A DNA stretch of 10,906 nucleotides, from assembly GCA_903915485.1 (NCBI GenBank), contig CAIWTC010000073.1, forward strand, positions 1-10,906, read 5' to 3'. The notes under the pieces were generated by a model. It had not been told where the DNA came from and ran no database searches. It saw only the letters and a program-made list of their open reading frames with translations. A program made the position numbers and the translations under genes. Within the stretch, counting starts at the first letter, position 1, and every line of letters starts with the position of its first letter. Origin of the DNA: an uncultured Ignavibacteriales bacterium. Lineage in GTDB: Bacteria; Bacteroidota; Ignavibacteria; Ignavibacteriales; Ignavibacteriaceae. Below are positions 1 through 6,746 of the stretch, piece by piece.

Positions 1-461
1 AGGTGCGCAACCTTGTATATGCTACACTTGGTAAACCTGATGATGTAGATGACATCGCACAGGAAGTATTTATTATTGTATTCCGTAAACTGCATTTATT
101 CAGATTTGAATCGCAGTTTACCACTTGGCTTTATAGAATTACAATTAATAAATGCCGCGACCATATCCGCCGCGCAAAAATCCGTAGTTTCTTTTCTCCG
201 CTTTCAAGTCACGAAACAATGGAGTACGCGGAGAAAACAAAAGATTCTAATTTCGACTTGCAGGAAATAGTCAGGATGAAGATTGCTGAACTTCCCGAGA
301 ACTACCGCATTCCACTCATTCTTAGAGACATTGAAGGAATGAATTATCAGCAAATTGCAGAGACTCTGAACGCTGAAATCGGCACAGTGAAATCAAGAAT
401 TTTCCGTGCCCGCGAAGCCTTAAGAGTTTTGCTGGAACCCTTAAAAAAGGATTTAATATGA
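1..461 (+). CDS. ECF-type RNA polymerase sigma factor, 5' end missing
   Basis: This is a sigma-70 family factor of the extracytoplasmic-function type, which directs RNA polymerase to a specific promoter set. The frame is open to the left edge, so the GTG at position 3 is probably internal and roughly 25-40 N-terminal residues are missing. Counting from that codon, residues 12-58 match region 2 (DDVDDIAQEVF, then the FTTWLYRI core and a basic CRDHIRR end). Residues 93-146 match region 4, with the LPENYRIPLILRDIEG opening and the helix-turn-helix ending in GTVKSRIFRAREALR. The linker between regions 2 and 4 is short, as in ECF factors, and there is no region 3. It overlaps the next gene by ATGA, the classic arrangement of a sigma factor with its anti-sigma factor, implying translational coupling. 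Its promoter and exact group are outside what can be seen. Confidence 0.93.
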   Translation, partial: VRNLVYATLGKPDDVDDIAQEVFIIVFRKLHLFRFESQFTTWLYRITINKCRDHIRRAKIRSFFSPLSSHETMEYAEKTKDSNFDLQEIVRMKIAELPENYRIPLILRDIEGMNYQQIAETLNAEIGTVKSRIFRAREALRVLLEPLKKDLI

Positions 462-2020
462 CCAAAATTGATACAAAGACTTTAACGAATATTTCCGCCT
501 ACCTTGATGGCGAGTTGAATGAAAACGAAAAATTACAAACCGAAGAAGAGCTGCAGAAATCCGCATCACTACGCGAAACGATAAACGACTACAAACTTAT
601 AAGCACTGCCGCATCATCTCTGCCGCCTCTACAGGAAGATATTTCTTTTGAGAGTAGATTATTCTCTAAGTTAAACGAGAAACGAAGCAGCACACCTTTT
701 TTCGATTCTTATAGAAAACCCGCAATTGCTTTTGCATCGCTGTGCATTTTGTTCATGGCTATTTATAATTATTACCCGGGCGCATTCTCACATTTTCTTG
801 ATACGAAAAAACAAGAAATTCTATCGCTTACCAATAACTTAAAGCCGCTTTTGTTTGCTACAAACCTTACCAAAGACGATATTTTTGATTTCGCATTCAA
901 CAAACAGATTCCTATCAACAAGGACAGCAAACAGGTAATTCAATTAGGCACTAACGCTTCAGGAGAAGAATTCCTTGAAGTCAAAAACGCAGAAGTGTTT
1001 CCATCAAAATTCGGGTATACTCAATTTGTAAGTTCTCTTAAACTTAAACCTGAGCAAGTTAAACAAGTCGATAAAATTCTTGAGAAGTACTCGGACAAAA
1101 TTGCCTCTGCAGTTCTTGTGAACGATAAAAATACAGTTGCAATAAATTCACAAATATGGGACTTCCATAATCAACTTCGTCAGGAGTTGGTTGATTTTGC
1201 AAACAACGCAAACCCTACTGTCTGCAAATCTGTAATGCCGCTGAACTTTTCCTTCAGCGCAAGCAATGCAGGCGCACAATCAGCAAGTCTTTCTTCGGAT
1301 ATGTATTACTGCATCTCCCCTGATTCATTTTTTACTACTTCACTTAACATTGACAAGGCTCAACTCCTTGCCGAAATAGAAGAAGAGAAAAATTCGGGTG
1401 ATCTTGCCAACACCAAAGAAGAAATAAAAAGAGTAAAAATCGAATTCAAGAACACACTTAAAGATGCTAAGAAAAATTTAGCTTCACTAAAAAATATTGA
1501 AATTCTAAACCACGGCTCAAAAATTAAAATTCACATCCCCGATGCCGTATCACCTGATGTATTGTTGCCGGGCATAGACCAATTTACTTTTAGGTTAGAT
1601 TCAGTATTCAAAAACTTAGAGAATTTGTCTTTGGCAATTAATGTAACCGAAAACGGGAAGAAAAATCATATTCAGCTAAACTTGGGAGCGGACGATAACG
1701 AACCCGCAGATGAGCCGGTCAGAGGCAATCCAATGACAGTTTCATCTTCAAGTAACTCCGGTGCAAGGTCATCTCAGCCAAAACAAGTTCAGATATCCCG
1801 CGTCCCCCTGCAGTTTAATCTTGACTCTTTGATGCAGATAATCCGTGCCCAAACTGATTCTGTTGCTGCAAGCACACCCAAGCAATTGGACAAAAAGCTT
1901 AATCAATTCAAAAAAGAAATCATAGACAACATCAACAAAGAACTGAAGAAGCTAAATAAGGATGCAAATAAAAAAGGCGATGCAAAATCTGAGGAAGAAA
2001 CCGGTCCCGTAGAACTTTAG
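458..2020 (+). CDS. Membrane-anchored putative anti-sigma factor with a large outer domain
   Basis: Likely partner of the overlapping ECF sigma factor, holding it inactive at the membrane. Residues 1-70 are a helical cytoplasmic segment beginning like anti-sigma domains (ISAYLDGELNENE, then LREXXXXYK-type spacing). The HxxxCxxC zinc motif of the classical ZAS domain is absent, so this would be a zinc-independent type. One hydrophobic segment (about 87-104) follows a basic RKP stop, predicting N-in, C-out topology. The remaining roughly 415 residues are extracytoplasmic: about 195-250 is helical and begins LKPEQVKQVDKILEKY, loosely like the LTxxQ helices of Spy/CpxP-type sensors; 420-445 is a Ser/Asn-rich linker; 475-515 is a Lys/Glu-rich helical tail. 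A good AAGGA site (447-451) lies 6 nt before the ATG. Function is inferred from position and topology; the outer domain is not recognised. Confidence 0.75.
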   Translation: MTKIDTKTLTNISAYLDGELNENEKLQTEEELQKSASLRETINDYKLISTAASSLPPLQEDISFESRLFSKLNEKRSSTPFFDSYRKPAIAFASLCILFMAIYNYYPGAFSHFLDTKKQEILSLTNNLKPLLFATNLTKDDIFDFAFNKQIPINKDSKQVIQLGTNASGEEFLEVKNAEVFPSKFGYTQFVSSLKLKPEQVKQVDKILEKYSDKIASAVLVNDKNTVAINSQIWDFHNQLRQELVDFANNANPTVCKSVMPLNFSFSASNAGAQSASLSSDMYYCISPDSFFTTSLNIDKAQLLAEIEEEKNSGDLANTKEEIKRVKIEFKNTLKDAKKNLASLKNIEILNHGSKIKIHIPDAVSPDVLLPGIDQFTFRLDSVFKNLENLSLAINVTENGKKNHIQLNLGADDNEPADEPVRGNPMTVSSSSNSGARSSQPKQVQISRVPLQFNLDSLMQIIRAQTDSVAASTPKQLDKKLNQFKKEIIDNINKELKKLNKDANKKGDAKSEEETGPVEL

Positions 2021-2040
2021 TACATCCTTTCAAAATTATT

Positions 2041-2076
2041 ATTGCCCTCTATCTTAAACGGAAGAGGGCAATTTTT
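2041..2076 (+). terminator. Intrinsic terminator after the sigma/anti-sigma unit
   Basis: A perfect 10-bp stem, ATTGCCCTCT (2041-2050) with AGAGGGCAAT (2063-2072), closes a 12-nt loop and runs straight into a T tract (2072-2076). It begins 21 nt after the stop codon of the putative anti-sigma gene, so it should separate this transcript from the downstream phosphatase operon. Confidence 0.88.
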
Positions 2077-2149
2077 CATTACTTCCCCACATATTAATCC
2101 CCATTTCAGGCACATTCATCATAATATTCTGCCGTATATCATAGAAACT

Positions 2150-2190
2150 ATCAACTTTTGATGTATTTTTGTAATTTCCAAGTAGAAATT
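2150..2190 (+). promoter_or_regulatory. Candidate promoter/operator stretch before the partner-switching operon
   Basis: A new transcript is expected here because a terminator lies just upstream. Two small inverted repeats sit side by side: ATCAA-CTT-TTGAT (2150-2162) and AATTTC-CAAGTA-GAAATT (2173-2190). Between them TATTTTTG (2164-2171) fits the TAnnTTTG -7 element described for Bacteroidota, but no matching -33 TTG element is visible at the proper distance. TTGATG (2158-2163) with TAGAAA (2183-2188) would be a poor sigma-70 alternative with a long 19-bp spacer. All are short AT-rich matches that could arise by chance. Confidence 0.22.
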
Positions 2191-2210
2191 GAAAAAATTC
2201 ATTAAGGATT

Positions 2211-4280
2211 ATGAAATACATTTTTAAGGCAGTATCAAATTTTTTACAAAGCTACAAATTACAATTCTTGGCGGTTTGTGTCTTTGGTTTGGTATTTCTT
2301 AAATTAACACATCCAACCGGCGATGGAATAGTGTACTTCCTCTTTAATGAGTTGATGATTCTTTCCGTTCTTTATTTTGCGGCCATCAACGGCACGGCCT
2401 TCCTGGAAAAGCAAAAAATGCCTCCCCTATCTATCGTAGTCCTCATTGGCGTATCCGGACTAATAAGCAACATACTTTTAGAAAACGGAACTATTTTCTT
2501 TTCATTTGTTTCATCATGGTTAGGGACAAAAACATCCTTTAGTCAACCAGTATTGCTTTTATACGACTTCTTAATCGTAATTCCGTTTCTTACAATCTTT
2601 GTTGCTCTGAGACATCTGTTCTTCTTGAAACAGAAAAAGAATTTGCACACTTATTATAACCTGCTGGTAATTTATGTAGTTGCAAGTTCATTGACTGCAT
2701 TTTTAAAACTTCAGTATGAATCTCTTGCATGGATTTATTACGCGATACTAACCGTTACATATATATTGGTAGTAATGAACTCAGCCCGAATTTCCTGGAT
2801 AGCCTTTTTACCTAAGAAAATGAAATTCCGTCTTCTCTTAATGTCAGTTGGCGCAATCATTGTCTTTGCATTCACGATAAAAGGGATCAACATTAATCAT
2901 GTAGAAGAAATCTTAAAGCAGACTTCGCCCGGACTATACAATTTTTTTGAAATTATTTCTATATACAGTTTAATATATTTCGCCTTTCTATTCTTCACCA
3001 CACTGTTTCACTTGCCGACAGCAGAGTTAATAGACAGAAAAACCCGCGAGGTATCTTCGCTTCAAAACCTTAGCAGATTGATTAATCAGGTGTTTGACCC
3101 TCGGGAGTTGATGGAAACAATTACTGAATTAGCTCAGCAGATGAGTACGGCCGATGCTTCTTGGATTTTCCTTAAAGACAAAGGCACCTACAGAATTGAA
3201 GCGCCTAAAAACATTGACATATATGATGCAGAGCAGATATCAAAAAATATACTTTCAACCATTCAGAAAGAATTTTCGGGAGTTATCTTTATAGATACAT
3301 CCAATAATACTAAAAAAGAAAAATCAGGTTCTGAATGCTGCTATGCTGCAGTCGCTGCAATAAAATCTCATGCTATAACTTCGGGATTATTGATTTCCAT
3401 ACGCAGATCAAAAGTTCCTTTTGATGATGAGGACAGAAACACTCTTGAAGCATTTGCTGATTCAGTGGCAATTGCATTTGAAAACTCACGATTGGTTCGT
3501 GAGTCAATCGAAAAGGAAAGAATGGAACGCGAACTCGATGTAGCGCGTGAAATGCAGAGAAAGCTTATACCTGAGAAAATCCCTGCGTATCTGAACTTAA
3601 AAATTTCTGCTTCATTTATTCCCGCATTTGAAGTCGGCGGCGATTACTATGACTTCTTTGAATTGGAAAACAATAAATTGGGATTCGTTATTGCAGATGT
3701 TTCCGGGAAAGGAATCTCAGCAGCGTTTATCATGGCAGAGATTCGCGGCATCTTTGAAATACTCAGCAGAACAAAGGCTTCACCGAAAGAACTTCTGATA
3801 AATGTGAACACTTCACTGAAGCGGTCACTCTCCAGAAAATATTTCATTACTGCGATATATGGAGTCATCGATATACTAACCGGCAAAGTTGTGTTTGCCA
3901 GAGCCGGTCATACGCCTGGATTGCTTTTGAGGAACAATGTTTTCTCCAAAATAACACCCAAGGGAATCGGATTAGGACTAACATACACTTCCCTGTTCAA
4001 AGAAACACTTGAAGAGCATGAAGTTCAGTTAGAACACGGTGACACTTTATTGTTTTACACCGATGGCATTACCGAGTCAAAAAATGAGTTCGATGAAGAT
4101 TATGGAATTTTAAGATTAGAAGAACTATTAAAAATGCATAGCGAGGAAGAGCCCGGCATTATGCAGAATAAAATTTTAGAAAACTTAAGCGTGTTCTCGA
4201 AAAATTCACAGCAACACGATGATATAACAGCAATAATTTTTAAATGGGACAAAACAACGATGGAGATTTCAAATGGCTGA
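2211..4280 (+). CDS. 8-TM, GAF-domain SpoIIE/RsbU-type PP2C serine phosphatase
   Basis: Membrane sensor phosphatase expected to dephosphorylate the STAS protein encoded next. Residues 17-268 contain about eight hydrophobic segments (near 18-33, 40-60, 73-91, 114-135, 149-165, 173-190, 207-223, 247-267). Basic loops KQKK, LPKKMKFR and DRKTRE place both ends in the cytoplasm. A GAF-type domain follows (about 283-426, ending FADSVAIAFENSRL), then a charged helical linker (430-457) and a PP2C/SpoIIE domain (460-685). The metal-binding and catalytic signatures are intact: GGDYYD (476-481), ADVSGKG (495-501), AGHTPG (565-570), YTDGITES (616-623) and HDDITAI (679-685). An AAGGA motif lies only 2 nt before the ATG, unusually close, but no other start fits. 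It is the first gene of the operon and overlaps the STAS gene by 8 nt. The ligand sensed is unknown. Confidence 0.92.
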   Translation: MKYIFKAVSNFLQSYKLQFLAVCVFGLVFLKLTHPTGDGIVYFLFNELMILSVLYFAAINGTAFLEKQKMPPLSIVVLIGVSGLISNILLENGTIFFSFVSSWLGTKTSFSQPVLLLYDFLIVIPFLTIFVALRHLFFLKQKKNLHTYYNLLVIYVVASSLTAFLKLQYESLAWIYYAILTVTYILVVMNSARISWIAFLPKKMKFRLLLMSVGAIIVFAFTIKGININHVEEILKQTSPGLYNFFEIISIYSLIYFAFLFFTTLFHLPTAELIDRKTREVSSLQNLSRLINQVFDPRELMETITELAQQMSTADASWIFLKDKGTYRIEAPKNIDIYDAEQISKNILSTIQKEFSGVIFIDTSNNTKKEKSGSECCYAAVAAIKSHAITSGLLISIRRSKVPFDDEDRNTLEAFADSVAIAFENSRLVRESIEKERMERELDVAREMQRKLIPEKIPAYLNLKISASFIPAFEVGGDYYDFFELENNKLGFVIADVSGKGISAAFIMAEIRGIFEILSRTKASPKELLINVNTSLKRSLSRKYFITAIYGVIDILTGKVVFARAGHTPGLLLRNNVFSKITPKGIGLGLTYTSLFKETLEEHEVQLEHGDTLLFYTDGITESKNEFDEDYGILRLEELLKMHSEEEPGIMQNKILENLSVFSKNSQQHDDITAIIFKWDKTTMEISNG

Positions 4281-4623
4281 ATTTCAGATTGAAAAGCGAG
4301 AAGTATCAGAAGTTGATATTATTTCTTTGCACGGATTTTTAGATGCGCACACCGCACCGCAATTAGAAAGTGTATTCACTTCTCTTATTGATAATTCAAA
4401 GTATAAAATCGTAATAGATTTTCAGAACTTAAAATACATCAGTAGCGCAGGGTTAGGTGTCTTTATGGCATTCATTGAAACCATTCGTGAAAACAGCGGC
4501 GACATAAAACTCTCAGCAATGCAGCCGAATGTATTTGAAATTTTTGACTTACTCGGGTTTCCGATGCTCTATGAGATATTCGATACAACCGAAGAAGCAA
4601 TAAATAAATTTATCACCAACTGA
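4273..4623 (+). CDS. STAS-domain anti-sigma factor antagonist (RsbV/SpoIIAA-like)
   Basis: Single-domain cytosolic protein of 116 residues, the usual length for this family. When unphosphorylated it should bind the neighbouring HATPase kinase and release that kinase's partner. The STAS fold is visible through GFLDAHTAPQLE (21-32), KIVIDFQNLKYISSAGLGVF (45-64) and the FEIFDLLGF segment (88-96). Aligning ISSAGLG to the DSSGLG loop of Bacillus SpoIIAA puts Ser58 on the phosphorylated serine; the preceding Asp is replaced by Ser57, as in many ISSAGL-type antagonists. A strong GGAG site (4262-4265) with a 7-nt spacer lies inside the end of the upstream phosphatase gene, which it overlaps by 8 nt, so its expression may exceed that of its neighbours. 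It is the only STAS gene in the window, hence the likely shared substrate of all three phosphatases. Confidence 0.93.
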   Translation: MAEFQIEKREVSEVDIISLHGFLDAHTAPQLESVFTSLIDNSKYKIVIDFQNLKYISSAGLGVFMAFIETIRENSGDIKLSAMQPNVFEIFDLLGFPMLYEIFDTTEEAINKFITN

Positions 4624-4632
4624 AGTACCGTC

Positions 4633-5076
4633 GTGACTGCGAAGAAGAACCGTTCGTATGAGCTAATAGTAAAAAGCGAAACAAGTCAGCTTGTCGCTAT
4701 CAGAGATTTTATTAGCGAAAAAGCTAAAGAGAATCTTATACAAGATTCTATCCTGAATGCTATTATCCTCGCAGTAGATGAAGCAGCAACTAATATTGTT
4801 AAACACGCTTATAATTATAATCCCGAAAACACGATTAATCTAAAATTAATAATTTCAGATAAAGACTGTACAATCGTTTTAACTGATTTCGGAAAATCTT
4901 TCGACCCTTCTGTAATTCCTCAACCTGATATGAAAGAATATCTTTCACAGCACCGCGTCGGCGGACTTGGACTGCTCTTAATTAGAACTCTTATGGACAG
5001 TATGGAATATATCGTTTCGCCCGAAGGTTTTAACCGTCTTATACTCAAAAAAGTATTTGATAAAGCAGTCGTATGA
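4633..5076 (+). CDS. RsbW/SpoIIAB-like serine kinase, anti-sigma regulatory factor
   Basis: HATPase-family protein kinase of 147 residues, expected to phosphorylate the STAS protein and to sequester an output partner. The Bergerat ATP fold is complete: N box AVDEAATNIVKHAY (47-60, with Glu50 and Asn54), G1 box TDFGKSFDP (84-92) and G2 box VGGLGLLLIRTLMD (109-122). No dimerisation or phosphoacceptor His domain is present, which separates it from two-component histidine kinases. The GTG start is the first usable codon after an in-frame TGA at 4621 and no ATG follows near it; no Shine-Dalgarno site is obvious, so coupling to the STAS stop codon 9 nt upstream is likely. It overlaps the next phosphatase gene by ATGA. 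Its partner is not encoded here: a sigma factor or some other protein remains possible. Confidence 0.92.
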   Translation: MTAKKNRSYELIVKSETSQLVAIRDFISEKAKENLIQDSILNAIILAVDEAATNIVKHAYNYNPENTINLKLIISDKDCTIVLTDFGKSFDPSVIPQPDMKEYLSQHRVGGLGLLLIRTLMDSMEYIVSPEGFNRLILKKVFDKAVV

Positions 5077-6746
5077 GCGAAACGAATCTTTCAAAGACTC
5101 AGCGTAACTTAACGGGACTGGTTGAATTTAGTAAAAACATCAACTCACGGCTCGACCAAAAGTTTACCATCAACAATTTACTCCTCAGTTGTTTTGGAAA
5201 ATTCCACACCACTAAAGGTTTTGTTGCTCTATTTGAAAACGAGACCCTTAGACTGATTGAAACAAAGGGAATGCCCGCATCTTTCAGAGATGCATTTCCA
5301 CCTCTCCCACAATCACCTGAATGCGAGATTACCTTAAAATCATTTTGCAATAATTTTTCAATTTCAATAATTGAATCGATAAATTCCTCTCAAAATATTT
5401 TAGGCTTTATAGGTCTGGGCGAGAAAATCAGCAAAACCCCATATCTTGATGATGAGATAGAATTCTTCCGTACTACAATAAACATCGCCGCAACTGCAAT
5501 TCAAAACTCACTAATGATTAATCAGTTGAAATCACTCAACAAAGATTTGGATTCGCGAATCAACAGACTAAGTTCTCTGTTTGAACTCAGCAAAGAGTTT
5601 GGACAAATACAGGAAGAAGATAGAATTGCTAAAACTTTGATGTATTCATTGTTGGGAAATTTCTTAACTTCTCTTTATGCGGTTATTTATTCAAACGATG
5701 AAGAATACAAAATCATCAGTTCGTTGTCTTCAAAGTCATCTCTGCAAAGTATATTCTCTAGATTTAGTTTTAAGTCATTCCTTGTCCCTTTGTTTAAGAA
5801 TGATATCATTGAGCACATAAGTGAACTTTCTGAATTCCAATTTGAAGTTCTAATTCCTATAATCCACCAGGATGAAACAAAAGGAGTACTGCTGCTGGGT
5901 AAAAAAGGGAACAAGGAAGACTATTCCAAAGATGATATAGAATTTATCACTTCGCTTGTAAGTATTGCGTTCATATCGCTGGAGAATAAACGACTTTTCC
6001 ACGAAGCACTCGAAAAGCAGAAGATGGAAGAAGAACTCGAAATCGCACGGGAGATTCAAAAAAACCTTTTACCTAAAAAGTCACCTAACATTGAGCAGTT
6101 TGAAATCAAAGCAGTTAGTATTTCCTCAAAACAAATCGGCGGCGACTATCACGACTTAATCAAGATTCATGATTCTAAACACGCGCTTGCAATCGGTGAT
6201 GTTTCCGGTAAAGGCGTACCTGCGGCACTGTTGATGGCAAACCTTCAGGCATTTTTGAAATCAATTTGTATTCAAGGACTGCCGATTGAAAAGGCAACCG
6301 AAACCCTCAACAATCTTCTCACAGAAAACACTTCTGACGGAAGGTTCATTACTTTCTTCTGGTATTATCTGGATACACAGAACAGCACGATTCAATATGT
6401 GAATGCAGGGCACAACCCCCCACTACTGATTCGCAATGGTCTAATCCGTTACCTTGACAAAGGCGGTATGCTGTTGGGTGTTTTCAAATCATACGATTCT
6501 TATGTCTCCGAAGAAATCACACTTGAAAAAGACGATATCATTGTTATGTTCACCGACGGAATAACTGAAGCAAAAAATGCAAACGATGATGAATACACTG
6601 ACGAAAGACTTGAACAATTAGTGAAAGCGCACGCACACTTGAGCGCGGATGAATTAGCAGAGTGCATCCTGAATGATGTTCATGAGTTTGTCAAAGGATA
6701 TCCTCAAAGCGATGATTTAACTTTATTGGTTATGAAGTATGTCTAA
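5073..6746 (+). CDS. Soluble double-GAF SpoIIE/RsbU-type PP2C serine phosphatase
   Basis: Cytosolic phosphatase without any membrane segment, a second input to the same switch. Two GAF-like domains are seen: the first about 10-150 (GFVALFENETLRLI, later DDEIEFFRTTINIAATAIQNS), the second about 165-306 (FEVLIPIIHQDETKGVLLLG, then SKDDIEFITSLVSIAFISLENKR split across 285-307). A helical linker at 310-338 leads to the PP2C domain (345-556). Its signatures are complete: GGDYHD (356-361), GDVSGKG (375-381), AGHNPP (445-450), FTDGITEA (493-500) and SDDLTLL (546-552). The start is the ATG of an ATGA overlap with the kinase gene; no Shine-Dalgarno site is visible, so translation is probably coupled. 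It overlaps the next gene by 8 nt. The GAF ligands are unknown, and no haem or bilin Cys motif stands out. Confidence 0.92.
   Translation: MSETNLSKTQRNLTGLVEFSKNINSRLDQKFTINNLLLSCFGKFHTTKGFVALFENETLRLIETKGMPASFRDAFPPLPQSPECEITLKSFCNNFSISIIESINSSQNILGFIGLGEKISKTPYLDDEIEFFRTTINIAATAIQNSLMINQLKSLNKDLDSRINRLSSLFELSKEFGQIQEEDRIAKTLMYSLLGNFLTSLYAVIYSNDEEYKIISSLSSKSSLQSIFSRFSFKSFLVPLFKNDIIEHISELSEFQFEVLIPIIHQDETKGVLLLGKKGNKEDYSKDDIEFITSLVSIAFISLENKRLFHEALEKQKMEEELEIAREIQKNLLPKKSPNIEQFEIKAVSISSKQIGGDYHDLIKIHDSKHALAIGDVSGKGVPAALLMANLQAFLKSICIQGLPIEKATETLNNLLTENTSDGRFITFFWYYLDTQNSTIQYVNAGHNPPLLIRNGLIRYLDKGGMLLGVFKSYDSYVSEEITLEKDDIIVMFTDGITEAKNANDDEYTDERLEQLVKAHAHLSADELAECILNDVHEFVKGYPQSDDLTLLVMKYV

Noticed and set aside
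3..5. GTG as the true start of the sigma factor
   Set aside because: Region 2 would be truncated at its beginning; the frame is open to the window edge, so this is an internal codon of a partial gene.
49..270. Overlapping plus-strand open frame in the sigma factor gene
   Set aside because: Shadow of the sigma factor in another frame; composition is not protein-like. The frame at 5965-6159 inside the second phosphatase gene is rejected for the same reason.
3647..3886. Minus-strand open frame of 79 codons
   Set aside because: It lies wholly opposite the PP2C domain of the first phosphatase and has no recognisable domain or ribosome binding site; the same holds for open frames opposite the other two phosphatases (5099-5350, 5687-6059, 8128-8343).
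4633..5076. Two-component histidine kinase
   Set aside because: The ATP fold lacks a His phosphoacceptor/dimerisation domain and sits beside a STAS protein, fitting an RsbW-type serine kinase.
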